In this document: positions 1 to 8,282 of the stretch, piece by piece
How positions within the stretch are numbered: position 1 is the first letter of the stretch
How the letters are laid out: every line of letters starts with the position of its first letter
Source: Peptococcaceae bacterium
GTDB taxonomy: Bacteria > Bacillota > Desulfitobacteriia > Desulfitobacteriales > Syntrophobotulaceae
Length of the DNA: 56,843 bases
Direction of reading: 5' to 3'
NCBI GenBank assembly: GCA_012520405.1
Contig: JAAYOJ010000003.1
Span: 1-56,843 of the forward strand
Notes under the pieces: model-generated
Databases searched by the model: none
Told to the model about the DNA's origin: nothing
Seen by the model: only the letters and a program-made list of their open reading frames with translations
Made by a program: the position numbers and the translations under genes

Positions 1-300
1 TATTTTGGTTTAAGCAAAGTATCAGCCCAAACTGCAGGAACCGCCACACTAATACTTATAGGTGCGCTTCTTACCGGCTTGGGAGTGTATGATAACATTG
101 TTAGATTTGGGGGAGCCGGAGGGATAGTTCCGGTGACTGGTTTTGCCAATTCTATGGTTTCACCGGCGCTGGAATATAAAAGAGAAGGATATGTATTTGG
201 AGTGGGCGGCAAGCTTTTTACCGTGGCCGGCCCGATATTAGTCTACGGTATTGCCAGTTCAATCCTTGTAGGGATTATATATGTGCTGCTCAGGCTCTAA
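1..300 (+). CDS. spoVAC: Stage V sporulation protein AC (SpoVAC), 3' part only
   Basis: The gene is open from the first base of the window, so its start lies upstream. The visible 99 codons are hydrophobic and carry the glycine-rich signature RFGGAGGIVPVTGF that SpoVAC shares with SpoVAE. At least two membrane segments are visible, one at the window edge and one at the C-terminus. SpoVAC is an inner-membrane component of the spore channel that moves Ca-dipicolinic acid into the forespore and out at germination; it has been described as a mechanosensitive channel. It is followed by spoVAD and spoVAE in the usual order, which confirms the assignment. Expression in the forespore (SigG) is expected from the family; its promoter is outside the window. 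Confidence 0.93.
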   Translation, partial: YFGLSKVSAQTAGTATLILIGALLTGLGVYDNIVRFGGAGGIVPVTGFANSMVSPALEYKREGYVFGVGGKLFTVAGPILVYGIASSILVGIIYVLLRL

Positions 301-405
301 GTCTAATCCAAGTCATTCCGGCAAAATAGATAAAATTGATCATGTTATTTTTTATAAAACAAGTAGCGTGATATTAAGAATATGGAATAAATGGAGATGA
401 CAGAA

Positions 406-1416
406 TTGGGATCAAAAAGAGTAGGGAACCAAAGTATTGTTTTCCAAAACCCTCCTTTTATTCTGGCCGGATATAATATTGTCGGACCGAAAGAAGGAGA
501 AGGTCCTTTAAAGGCCAGTTACGATCAAATTATGAATGATACCTACAACGGTGAAAAGTCCTGGGAAAAAACTGAAGCCAAGATGTTAGAGACAGTGTTA
601 AGGGGAGCTGCCGATAAAGCGAAAGTAACTGTAGACTCTGTGGAATTTATTTTAGCCGGGGACCTTCTGAATCAAATTATTTCATCTAGTTTTGCTGCCA
701 GGCAGTTAGGGATTCCTTTTGTCGGCTTATACGGCGCCTGTTCCACGATGGCTCTATCTACGGCGCTAGGTGCTATGTTCATTGAAGGAGGATTTGCCAG
801 CCAAGTGTTATGTGCTGCTTCCAGCCATCATGATACGGCTGAGAGACAGTATCGGATGCCAACTGAACAAGGCAATCAGCGGGCAATGTATGCTCAGTGG
901 ACTGTGACCGGGGCAGGCGCCCTTCTGCTTGCTGACAGCGGGACAGGCCCTAGAGTTACGTCAGCTACCCTAGGCCGGGTAATAGACTTAGGGACAACGG
1001 ACACCAATAACATGGGGGCAGCTATGGCGCCGGCAGTTGCAGATACAATTTTAAACCATTTTCAAGATTTAAACAGAGAACCGGATTATTACGATCTCAT
1101 TGTCACCGGAGATCTAGGGACAGTTGGTTTGCAGTTGCTAAAGGAAATTCTAAAAAAAAGTAATCTTCCCATGGGTAAAAACCTCTCAGACTGCGGTATT
1201 ATGGTCTTTAGCCCCAAACAGGATACACATGCCGGAGGAAGCGGTTGCGGCTGTTCGGCGGTTGTTTTAAGCGGTCATATTTTAAACCAAATTAATAGCG
1301 GTGAATTAAAAAAAGTTCTGCTTATTGGCAGCGGTTCTTTGCATAGCCCTACTTCAGCTCTCCAGGGGGAAACTATTCCGGCTATAGGGCATGCTGTGAC
1401 TATTGAAATGATTTAA
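406..1416 (+). CDS. spoVAD: Stage V sporulation protein AD (SpoVAD)
   Basis: This is a thiolase-fold protein of about 336 residues that binds dipicolinic acid on the SpoVA channel. Recognisable family motifs are VGPKEGEGPL near the N-terminus, GLYGACSTMALS around the thiolase-like cysteine, and an AGGSGCGCSA stretch near the C-terminus. Three starts are possible. ATG 391 and ATG 397 have no ribosome-binding site, while TTG 406 sits 9 nt after GGAG and gives an N-terminus of the usual SpoVAD length, so I place the start at 406 (391 remains possible). It lies 105 nt after spoVAC and 30 nt before spoVAE and is surely in the same operon. Confidence 0.93.
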   Translation: MGSKRVGNQSIVFQNPPFILAGYNIVGPKEGEGPLKASYDQIMNDTYNGEKSWEKTEAKMLETVLRGAADKAKVTVDSVEFILAGDLLNQIISSSFAARQLGIPFVGLYGACSTMALSTALGAMFIEGGFASQVLCAASSHHDTAERQYRMPTEQGNQRAMYAQWTVTGAGALLLADSGTGPRVTSATLGRVIDLGTTDTNNMGAAMAPAVADTILNHFQDLNREPDYYDLIVTGDLGTVGLQLLKEILKKSNLPMGKNLSDCGIMVFSPKQDTHAGGSGCGCSAVVLSGHILNQINSGELKKVLLIGSGSLHSPTSALQGETIPAIGHAVTIEMI

Positions 1417-1446
1417 CAGCATTTTACTAATCTAAGAGGTGAAAAT

Positions 1447-1809
1447 ATGTTTGCCAATATTATTCCTGCCTTTATCGTCGGCGGGCTGATCTGTGTAGTA
1501 GGACAGCTGTTTATGGATTTGACCAAAGCTAATATCCAGCCTGCCCATGTTCTGGTGAGCTTTGTTACTGTGGGAGTTGTGCTTGGAGGTCTTGGACTTT
1601 ACGAGCCGCTGGTCAGAATCGGCGGGGCAGGTGCAACCGTCCCTTTATCAGGATTTGGCTATACTTTAGCCAAAGGAGCGATGGAAGGGGCTCAAAGCAG
1701 CGGTTTGTTGGGTGCTTTTTCCGGCGGTGTGGAAGCTGCCGCAGTCGGAATCGCCGCCGCGATTATCTTTGGATATTTGACGGCTTTAGTATTTAATCCG
1801 AAAGGTTGA
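1447..1809 (+). CDS. spoVAE: Stage V sporulation protein AE (SpoVAE, membrane form)
   Basis: A 120-residue, very hydrophobic protein with the RIGGAGATVPLSGFG motif that parallels the one in SpoVAC. It has membrane segments near residues 4-22, 35-52 and 95-115. It is the third core subunit of the SpoVA dipicolinic acid channel and corresponds to the SpoVAEb type. The start ATG is preceded by AGAGGTG at good distance. Its stop codon lies a few bases before the start of the next gene, indicating translational coupling with spoVAF. Confidence 0.93.
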   Translation: MFANIIPAFIVGGLICVVGQLFMDLTKANIQPAHVLVSFVTVGVVLGGLGLYEPLVRIGGAGATVPLSGFGYTLAKGAMEGAQSSGLLGAFSGGVEAAAVGIAAAIIFGYLTALVFNPKG

Positions 1810-1814
1810 TAAGA

Positions 1815-3326
1815 ATGGCATTAACAGCAGAGACCACAATGAGTGTTTCTAAAACATATCAAGAAAATATTGATTATTTAAACTCCAAGCTGGGGGTTCC
1901 GGATAGTTTTGATATTGTACTTCGCGAAATGACCGTGGGGGGCAAAAAACTGGCTATTTACTCCGTAAACGGAATGGTTAACCGTCCGGCAAGTAACATT
2001 ATACTTGACACCTTTGTGGAAATGGAAAAAGCTGATTTGGTAGTAAACGCTTTAGAAAAATTGGTAAAGTTTAAAATTGTGGACTTGCAAGTTTCAGAAG
2101 TAGAGGCCATGGACGAAGTAATTTACTTCCTCTTGTCCGGTACAATGGTCATTATCGTCGAGGGTAAAAATCAAGCAATTATTATTGACCTCCGGAGCTA
2201 TCCTGCCCGTCAGCCTGAAGAACCCGATGTCGAAAGAGTGACCAGGGGCTCCAGAGACGGGTTTACGGAGACTTTGGTTTTTAACACTATTCTTATCCGC
2301 AGACGTTTAAGAGATCCAGGATTAAGGATGAAATTGGTTCAAACCGGTAGCCGTTCCAGAACAGATGTCTGCATTGCTTATATTGAGGATATTACAAATC
2401 CTGATATGGTAAAGTATATTGAACGTGAACTTAAAAACATAAGTATAGATGGTATTCCTATGGCGGAAAAAAGCGTGGAAGAGTTTATTCTGGGAAGTAA
2501 GTTCTGGAACCCCTTTCCCAGGGTTAGATATACGGAAAGGCCGGATGTGGCAGCCATGCATTTACTGGAAGGCAATGTGCTGATTATGGTTGATACTTCC
2601 CCCAGTGTGATTATCGCTCCCTGCACTTTCTGGCATCATGTCCAACACGCCGAGGAATACCGGCAGGAACCTGTGGTAGGAGCTTATCTGCGCTGGGTTA
2701 GATTTATAGCCATTTTCCTTTCCGTTTTTTTGCTGCCAACCTGGCTGGCAGCAGCTTTAAATCCTCATCTTCTGCCGGAGGCCTTAAGGTTTATCGGGGT
2801 AAGTGAACCCGCTAAAATCCCTTTATTATTCCAGGCCCTGATTGGAGAAATAGCAATCGATATGCTGAGAATGGCGGCCATTCATACTCCCACCCCCTTG
2901 GCCACTGCCCTTGGCTTAATTGCCGTATTTATGCTGGGGGACATTGCTATCGCCGTAGGCCTTTTTACCAGCGAAGTTGTTCTGTACTTAGCCATTTCTG
3001 CCGTCGGAACATTTGCTACGCCAAGTTATGAATTATCCCAGGCCAATAGGCTAGCTAGGATATTTTTGCTTCTAATGGCCGGCTTGTTTAACTTCTGGGG
3101 CTTGGGCATTGGTATTCTTCTGTTATTTTTCCTGTTATGGAGAACGAATTCCTTCGGAGTACCCTATCTCTGGCCGCTTATTCCTTTAGATTATAAGGCC
3201 CTGAAAACAATAATCGTCAGGCATCCTGTGCCCATTCATAATTTGAGACCAAGTATTTTCAAACCCTTGGATAGGGTGAGGCAGCCCAAGGAAAGACCGA
3301 CCAGGGAAAGACCTAATCCTTCCTAA
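1815..3326 (+). CDS. spoVAF: SpoVAF-like spore germination protein (GerA family)
   Basis: A 503-residue GerA/SpoVAF-family membrane protein. The N-terminal half (about 1-270) is the soluble GerA-A type domain, with family phrases such as GSRDGFTETLVFN and RRRLRDPGL; the C-terminal half has several membrane helices and ends in a basic, proline-containing tail. SpoVAF is thought to act at the spore inner membrane with the SpoVA channel during germination. A TTG at 1806 would overlap the spoVAE stop, but ATG 1815 is the more natural start, with AAGG upstream. It is the last gene of the operon, and its 3' end overlaps a convergent gene by 14 nt. Confidence 0.9.
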   Translation: MALTAETTMSVSKTYQENIDYLNSKLGVPDSFDIVLREMTVGGKKLAIYSVNGMVNRPASNIILDTFVEMEKADLVVNALEKLVKFKIVDLQVSEVEAMDEVIYFLLSGTMVIIVEGKNQAIIIDLRSYPARQPEEPDVERVTRGSRDGFTETLVFNTILIRRRLRDPGLRMKLVQTGSRSRTDVCIAYIEDITNPDMVKYIERELKNISIDGIPMAEKSVEEFILGSKFWNPFPRVRYTERPDVAAMHLLEGNVLIMVDTSPSVIIAPCTFWHHVQHAEEYRQEPVVGAYLRWVRFIAIFLSVFLLPTWLAAALNPHLLPEALRFIGVSEPAKIPLLFQALIGEIAIDMLRMAAIHTPTPLATALGLIAVFMLGDIAIAVGLFTSEVVLYLAISAVGTFATPSYELSQANRLARIFLLLMAGLFNFWGLGIGILLLFFLLWRTNSFGVPYLWPLIPLDYKALKTIIVRHPVPIHNLRPSIFKPLDRVRQPKERPTRERPNPS

Positions 3327-3645
3327 AGCTTTTTTGGGGACGAACAAAAATCAAGTCCAAGGAAACAAGAATCAAGATGGAAATTAAAATTATTTCCAGG
3401 CGATTATTATAAGGAGTGTCCGGTACAATCCAAACAAAAGGTTGACTTGGCAAATTATGATTGCCGGACATAGCGGTTAAGGAAGGCTGGAAGATGGGGA
3501 CGATAAAAGTCTGCCTAGTAGTCGGTGGCATGGCAAAAGTTCTTGCTGATTTGGTGTAAGTAGGAGAATAAGGTGAGGGTAATAGAGAATTAGCCCTGGA
3601 GGGAATTGGTCTTCCACCATGAGTTGCAAAAAGGGACCTGTTCAT
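3313..3645 (-). CDS. Hypothetical Pro/Ser/Thr-rich protein with one C-terminal membrane helix
   Basis: I do not recognise the family. The 110-residue product has a polar region rich in proline, serine and threonine (about residues 1-80), then one hydrophobic helix (IILISILILVSLDLIFV, about 85-101) and a short basic tail, so it looks tail-anchored with the N-terminus in the cytoplasm; the opposite orientation is possible. The start is unusually well supported for such a small protein: AAAGGAGGATAATAG directly precedes ATG. It is convergent with spoVAF and overlaps its last 14 nt. A role in the spore is only suggested by position. Confidence 0.7.
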   Translation of the reverse strand: MNRSLFATHGGRPIPSRANSLLPSPYSPTYTKSARTFAMPPTTRQTFIVPIFQPSLTAMSGNHNLPSQPFVWIVPDTPYNNRLEIILISILILVSLDLIFVRPQKSFRKD

Positions 3646-3795
3646 CTATTATCCTCCTTTCTTGTTCATAGGGAATTTATCGCCAGCCATTTGGATAATA
3701 ATGGAAACCTAGATTATTATATTACCGTTTTTGTGATCTTGACACAAAATTTCAGCCTAAGGCAGATAAAGAAAAGGCTTCAGGGTTACCGCATA

Positions 3796-3824
3796 TTGTT
3801 AATATAAGAGCTATAATTTATAAT
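3796..3824 (+). promoter_or_regulatory. Sigma-A-type promoter for the 91-residue membrane protein gene
   Basis: TTGTTA (3796-3801) and TATAAT (3819-3824) are separated by exactly 17 nt, about 45 nt before the start codon at 3870. The surrounding 3646-3869 gap holds nothing else I can name. Confidence 0.6.
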
Positions 3825-3840
3825 AAAGTAAAAATACTTT
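3825..3840. repeat. Perfect inverted repeat at the predicted transcription start (putative operator)
   Basis: AAAGTA and TACTTT form perfect 6-bp arms around AAAA, immediately downstream of the -10 box. A transcription start would fall inside it. It could be a repressor site or a short hairpin at the mRNA 5' end. Confidence 0.4.
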
Positions 3841-3869
3841 GCTGCTAATCCTTTAAGTGAGGTGTTATT

Positions 3870-4145
3870 ATGATCATCGGCTTTGGTTTCGGCAGCCCGT
3901 TAACGGCCTTGCTTATGCTCATTGTTACGGGGTTTTTGTCTTATTCTATTTTTAAAGCACTTAAAGGGAGGCGGGACGAAAGGGAGAGATATCCCGGACA
4001 GCACTATTTAGAAGATAAGGAAGAATTAAAAAATAAAAAGCGGGAGTTTTATTATGAACAAAGGCAAAGGGCCTGGGATATGATGCGGGAATACAATCTA
4101 ACGGATGAGGAAATCGAAAAAAGGGTTGAAGATGAGTTTCGTTAA
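3870..4145 (+). CDS. Hypothetical small membrane protein with charged C-terminal helix
   Basis: A 91-residue protein with one membrane helix at about residues 8-30, followed by a strongly charged, probably helical or coiled-coil cytoplasmic tail (RRDERERYPGQ, EELKNKKREFYYEQRQR). The start ATG has GAGGTG upstream and a good promoter lies 46 nt before it. A hairpin terminator follows the stop, so it is monocistronic. I do not recognise the family and assign no function. Confidence 0.75.
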   Translation: MIIGFGFGSPLTALLMLIVTGFLSYSIFKALKGRRDERERYPGQHYLEDKEELKNKKREFYYEQRQRAWDMMREYNLTDEEIEKRVEDEFR

Positions 4146-4147
4146 TC

Positions 4148-4178
4148 AAAAGGTCAAGACTAAGAACTTGACTTTTTC
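4148..4178 (+). terminator. Rho-independent terminator
   Basis: AAAGGTCAAG pairs with CTTGACTTTT across an 8-nt loop, and the pairing arm runs into a T tract. It directly follows the 91-residue membrane protein gene. Confidence 0.7.
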
Positions 4179-4219
4179 TAATTAATCCAAGCAACAATTA
4201 TTCAAAGCTGAAAAATAAT

Positions 4220-4248
4220 TTTCCAATTTTGTTTTTTCTTATTATAAT
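4220..4248 (+). promoter_or_regulatory. Probable promoter for the 122-residue protein gene
   Basis: TATAAT at 4243-4248 with a weak -35 (TTTCCA, 4220-4225) at 17 nt spacing. TTTCCAAT (4220-4227) and ATTGGAAA (4251-4258) are perfect 8-bp inverted arms that bracket the -10 box. Confidence 0.45.
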
Positions 4249-4298
4249 ATATTGGAAATACTATTTAGAATTTTTATAGCAGACAGGGAGGATTATTA

Positions 4299-4667
4299 AT
4301 GGAAGAAAAAATGGCCAAGCTAAAAGAATATCTTCAAATGGAAACAGAAATTCCTTTTGAAGAGTTCAAAGAATACTACACTGGCGTAATTAACTTGCTA
4401 AATAAGGAATACAACGAGATGGATCAAGCGAAATGTCTTCAGGCCAGATATATCTGCACCATTGTGCAGGCCAATGCCGAGAGCAGGGCTACAAGAAGCA
4501 AAGCAAACAGCAAGGCTTTCAAAAAAATGGCTGCCAAATGTGCTTTCTGGGTGGAGGCAATTGACTATCGCCTGCAAAAGAAAGAAGGATTAACCAGAAG
4601 CTTTATTGAGACCGCCATGAGTGAAATTAATAGAAGTATGGAAGAACCGGCCGGAGTACAAGAGTGA
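4299..4667 (+). CDS. Hypothetical soluble helical protein
   Basis: A 122-residue cytoplasmic protein, mostly helical and charged, without signal peptide or membrane helix. Two cysteines (in KCLQARYICTI) and one near KCAFW are the only notable residues. The start ATG has a strong GGGAGG ribosome-binding site. It has its own probable promoter and lies 50 nt before the DHH/nucleotidyltransferase gene, so the two may be cotranscribed. I do not recognise the family. Confidence 0.75.
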   Translation: MEEKMAKLKEYLQMETEIPFEEFKEYYTGVINLLNKEYNEMDQAKCLQARYICTIVQANAESRATRSKANSKAFKKMAAKCAFWVEAIDYRLQKKEGLTRSFIETAMSEINRSMEEPAGVQE

Positions 4668-4717
4668 ATTAGGCAGCGGGAAAAATAAATCCAACGGTTT
4701 AAATAATAGGAGTAAAA

Positions 4718-7294
4718 ATGAAGATTATACTTTCTCACCGCTATCAGGATTTTGATGCTTTGGCATCTATGGTTGCTGCGCAAAGGCTTTGGCCGGATGC
4801 GGTTTTGGTGATAGAAAGCATTTCCGGTTCGGCAGTCCAGGATTTTCTTGCTTTGGCCAAGGAACAGCTGCCCTATATCCGCTTGAAAGATATTGAGCCG
4901 GATAAGGTTCAGGAAATCATCCTGGTAGATACTTACGATCTGCAAAGAGCAGTAAGTAACCGAAAAGTATTAGAAAAATTAAAAAATGCCAAGTTAAAAA
5001 TTTTTGACCATCACCCATACAATGGGCCTAAGCATGAAAATATAAGCATTCAAACAGTTGGGGCCTGTACCACAATTTTGGTGGAGATGATTGTCAGCAG
5101 GGGAATTAAAATCAGCAGTTTTGATGCTACTCTTATGGCCTTAGGAATTTACGATGATACAGGCAGTCTGCTGTTTGAAAGCACCACGTCCCGTGACCTT
5201 TTAGCAGCGGCTTTTCTTTTGGAGCAAGGGGCCCAACTTGGAGTTATTTCCGATTATTTGCGTCGGCCGCTAACACGGGAACAAATGGATATTTTTCAAC
5301 AATTGCTGGATAATGGTCAGACTGAGAAATTCAATGGCACACCGGTTTATATATCTTACGCGGAATCCAATATGTATAGCGGAGGCCTGGCTCTTTTGGC
5401 TCATCGCCTTGGTGAGATTGAAAGTGCTGCTGTTTGGTTTATTGTGGTCAAAATGGAAGACCGAATTTATATCGTGGGCCGATCGCGAGGGGATAGTTTG
5501 CCGGTTAATAAGATTATGCAAGCTTTTGGCGGTGCAGGACATAATAAAGCGGCCTCAGCCGTTGTCAAACAGGGAGATATTGATTTCGTTCTGACCCAGC
5601 TAAAAAATGAGATTCGCTCCAGAGTAACGAAAGCTTATCCTATCAAGGATATTATGAGTTTTCCGGTAAAAACCGTATCCCCGGATACCAGTATGGCTGA
5701 GGTTGGGGAATTGCTTTTAAAGTATGGACATACCGGGGTGCCTGTGGTTGATAACAAGGAGCAACTAAAGGGGGTAATTTCTCGCCGAGATGTGGATAAA
5801 GCCTTGAAACATGGGTTGAATCATGCGCCGGTTAAAGGATTTATGGCCAGGGATGTAGTGACTGTGAATCCCGACCAAAGCTGGGAAGAGGCTCATGCTT
5901 TAATGGTTACCCATGATATCGGCAGATTACCCGTTGTCAATGACAGTCAGCTGGTCGGGATTGTTTCCAGATCGGATATTCTCAGTTTGCTTTACCGTAG
6001 CGTGGTTCCGGTCTCCAGTCAACTGGAAGAGCAAAGAAGTGCCGCCAGAAGAGAACAGACTTTAAACCAAATAAAAAAGATGCCGGCAGAGCAGCAGGCT
6101 CTTTTGGCTAAAATTAAAAAAGTTGCGGACAGTTGTACTTCCGCTGTCTATTTAGTTGGAGGTTTCGTACGCGACCTGTTTCTGGGAATGCCAACCAAGG
6201 ATTTAGATATTGTGGTTGAGGGTAACGGAATTAAGTTTGCCAAGAGTTTAAGCCTTGAATTAAAGCCTTGCAAACTTGTCCTTCATGAACCCTTTGGCAC
6301 AGCTAGCTTGCAGTTTACTGACGGAACTCATATTGATATTGCCAGTACAAGAAGAGAAAATTACGATTTCCCAGGGGCTTTGCCTGTGGTAGAAACCTCC
6401 TCTCTGAAGGAGGATTTGTTTCGTCGAGATTTCACTATCAATGCTCTCGCTATGTGTTTAAACCGGGAGAGCTACGGCCAAGTGATTGACTATTATGGTG
6501 GTTTGCGTGATTTGAAACAGGGTGAAATCCGTTTTTTGCATAATTTGAGCTTTATAGATGATCCTACCCGTATTTTGAGGGCCGTGCGCTTTGCCGGTAG
6601 GTATAATTTTAAGCTGGCTAAAGTAACTGGGGATGCCATAACCACAGCTTTGGAAGCAGATGTATTTTCCCAAGTGAGCCCGGAAAGATTCACTGAGGAA
6701 TTACTGCTTATCTATACCGAGCGGAATTACCAAGCCATGGGCCTTAAACTCTTGCAGACCGGTGTTTTAACAAACTGGTTTAAGGTTGATTTGCCTTGGA
6801 GTTTTACTGAGCAACAAAACGTCGGACCTTGGCCGTTGGAGAAGCGTTGGCTGGTTAGTATTAAGAATTTCCGTAGCGAACAAATAGAAACTATTATCGA
6901 GCGCTTATCATTAAGTAGAAGTATGTTGAAAATTACTACAGAGTATGGGCAAACAAAGGAAAAGTTGCAGCAATACCTTGAAGAAACGGATCAAATTCAA
7001 GCCCTGGATGCTGTTGAACTTGATAAAATTCTTTTTGGTGTTCCGGTCGTGATTCGTGATGTCCTGGCCTTGGACAACCAATTTGCAACCGCCCTTAAAC
7101 GTTATATAATAGCATTATCGGGAGTAGATATGAAAACTACCGGCAGTGATTTAATAAGACTTGGCCTTAAAGAGGGGCCGGAAATTGGCCTTGTTTTGCA
7201 GGAGATTAGAAATCTTTGGCTTAGAGGGCAAATCAAGACCAGAGAAGAAGAAATACAATACCTACAAGAAATTATTCATTCCAGAAAAAAATAA
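4718..7294 (+). CDS. DHH phosphoesterase-CBS-CBS-tRNA nucleotidyltransferase (poly(A) polymerase family) fusion
   Basis: An 858-residue fusion. Residues 1-310 are a DHH/DHHA1 phosphoesterase like nanoRNase/oligoribonuclease, with FDHHPYNG, GIYDDTGSL and GGAGHNKAAS. Residues 310-430 are a CBS pair. From about 460 there is a class II nucleotidyltransferase head, with LVGGFVRDLFLG, the DLDIVVEG metal site, RRDFTINALA and RILRAVRFAGRYNF, then a helical tRNA-binding tail. The family adds A (or CCA) to tRNA 3' ends. The DHH half could trim or proofread ends, which is inference. Whether it adds CCA or only A cannot be told from sequence. The short gap to trpS (13 nt) suggests a joint transcript. Confidence 0.9.
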   Translation: MKIILSHRYQDFDALASMVAAQRLWPDAVLVIESISGSAVQDFLALAKEQLPYIRLKDIEPDKVQEIILVDTYDLQRAVSNRKVLEKLKNAKLKIFDHHPYNGPKHENISIQTVGACTTILVEMIVSRGIKISSFDATLMALGIYDDTGSLLFESTTSRDLLAAAFLLEQGAQLGVISDYLRRPLTREQMDIFQQLLDNGQTEKFNGTPVYISYAESNMYSGGLALLAHRLGEIESAAVWFIVVKMEDRIYIVGRSRGDSLPVNKIMQAFGGAGHNKAASAVVKQGDIDFVLTQLKNEIRSRVTKAYPIKDIMSFPVKTVSPDTSMAEVGELLLKYGHTGVPVVDNKEQLKGVISRRDVDKALKHGLNHAPVKGFMARDVVTVNPDQSWEEAHALMVTHDIGRLPVVNDSQLVGIVSRSDILSLLYRSVVPVSSQLEEQRSAARREQTLNQIKKMPAEQQALLAKIKKVADSCTSAVYLVGGFVRDLFLGMPTKDLDIVVEGNGIKFAKSLSLELKPCKLVLHEPFGTASLQFTDGTHIDIASTRRENYDFPGALPVVETSSLKEDLFRRDFTINALAMCLNRESYGQVIDYYGGLRDLKQGEIRFLHNLSFIDDPTRILRAVRFAGRYNFKLAKVTGDAITTALEADVFSQVSPERFTEELLLIYTERNYQAMGLKLLQTGVLTNWFKVDLPWSFTEQQNVGPWPLEKRWLVSIKNFRSEQIETIIERLSLSRSMLKITTEYGQTKEKLQQYLEETDQIQALDAVELDKILFGVPVVIRDVLALDNQFATALKRYIIALSGVDMKTTGSDLIRLGLKEGPEIGLVLQEIRNLWLRGQIKTREEEIQYLQEIIHSRKK

Positions 7295-7307
7295 AGGAGA
7301 TATTACT

Positions 7308-8282
7308 TTGAAAAAAAGAATTTTTAGTGGTATGCGACCCACTGGTTCGCTTCATATCGGACATTTAAGCGTTTTGCAAAATTGGGTAAAACTTCAGGAT
7401 GAGTATGAGTGCTTTTTTGGAGTTGTAGACTGGCATGCCTTAACCACAGGTTATGAAGATAAGCTGAATCTTAAGGAGTTAACCAAAGAAATGGCCCTGG
7501 ATTGGCTTAGTGTAGGGCTTGATCCCCAAAAATGTGCTATTTTTGCCCAGTCTCAAGTAAAAGAACATGCCGAATTGCATTTATTGCTTTCTATGTTTAC
7601 GCCTATCTCCTGGTTGGAAAGGGTTCCGACCTATAAAGATCAAATTCAGCAACTTGGTTCAGAAGGCAAGGATTTGCATACTTATGGTTTTTTAGGTTAC
7701 CCACTGTTAATGGCGGCAGATATTCTAGTTTATAAAGCTGCAGTTGTCCCGGTAGGGGAAGATCAGATACCCCATATAGAATTTTGCCGGGAAATTGCTC
7801 GCCGATTTAATCACTTGTTTGATAAAGTTTTTCCCGAACCCAAGGAATTAATCGGCGAGGTCCCGCTGTTGCCTGGTGTGGATGGGCGCAAAATGAGTAA
7901 AAGTTATAATAATGCTATTTCACTTACAGCTTCTCCTGATGAGATTGGTTTTAGAGTTAGGCAGATGGTTACCGATCCCCAGAGAATCCGCAAAGATGAT
8001 CCGGGCCATCCCGAAGTATGCGTAGTTTACAAATTCCATAAAATTTACAGTCCTGATGTAACTACAATAGAACAGGAATGCAGGGAAGGTAAAATTGGTT
8101 GTGTAGCCTGTAAGAAATATTTAGCTGAAAACATTGATAAAGTTCTGGCCCCTTGCCGAGAACGACGTCAAATGTGGGCATCGGAAGATAAGGTTGAACA
8201 GGTGCTGGCTGAAGGAGCTGAAAAAGCACGGGCTGTTGCCGGCCAAACCTTGGACGAAGTCCGAAAAGTGATGGGTTTTTAA
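7308..8282 (+). CDS. trpS: Tryptophanyl-tRNA synthetase
   Basis: A class Ic aminoacyl-tRNA synthetase of 324 residues that charges tRNA-Trp. The HIGH motif is at residues 16-19 and KMSKS at 195-199. The open frame extends further upstream, but the real start is TTG 7308, preceded by AAAGGAGA and giving the normal N-terminus KKRIFSGMRPTG. There is no T-box leader between this gene and the preceding one, so it appears to be expressed from the upstream operon. Its stop overlaps the scpA start by one base. Confidence 0.96.
   Translation: MKKRIFSGMRPTGSLHIGHLSVLQNWVKLQDEYECFFGVVDWHALTTGYEDKLNLKELTKEMALDWLSVGLDPQKCAIFAQSQVKEHAELHLLLSMFTPISWLERVPTYKDQIQQLGSEGKDLHTYGFLGYPLLMAADILVYKAAVVPVGEDQIPHIEFCREIARRFNHLFDKVFPEPKELIGEVPLLPGVDGRKMSKSYNNAISLTASPDEIGFRVRQMVTDPQRIRKDDPGHPEVCVVYKFHKIYSPDVTTIEQECREGKIGCVACKKYLAENIDKVLAPCRERRQMWASEDKVEQVLAEGAEKARAVAGQTLDEVRKVMGF

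Noticed and set aside
3619-3807. Plus-strand open frame of 62 codons after spoVAF
   Set aside because: No ribosome-binding site. It overlaps, antisense, the start of a well-supported minus-strand gene, and its sequence looks non-coding.
7161-7307. Upstream extension of trpS into the preceding gene
   Set aside because: It overlaps the end of the nucleotidyltransferase gene; TTG 7308 has AAAGGAGA and gives the normal TrpS N-terminus.
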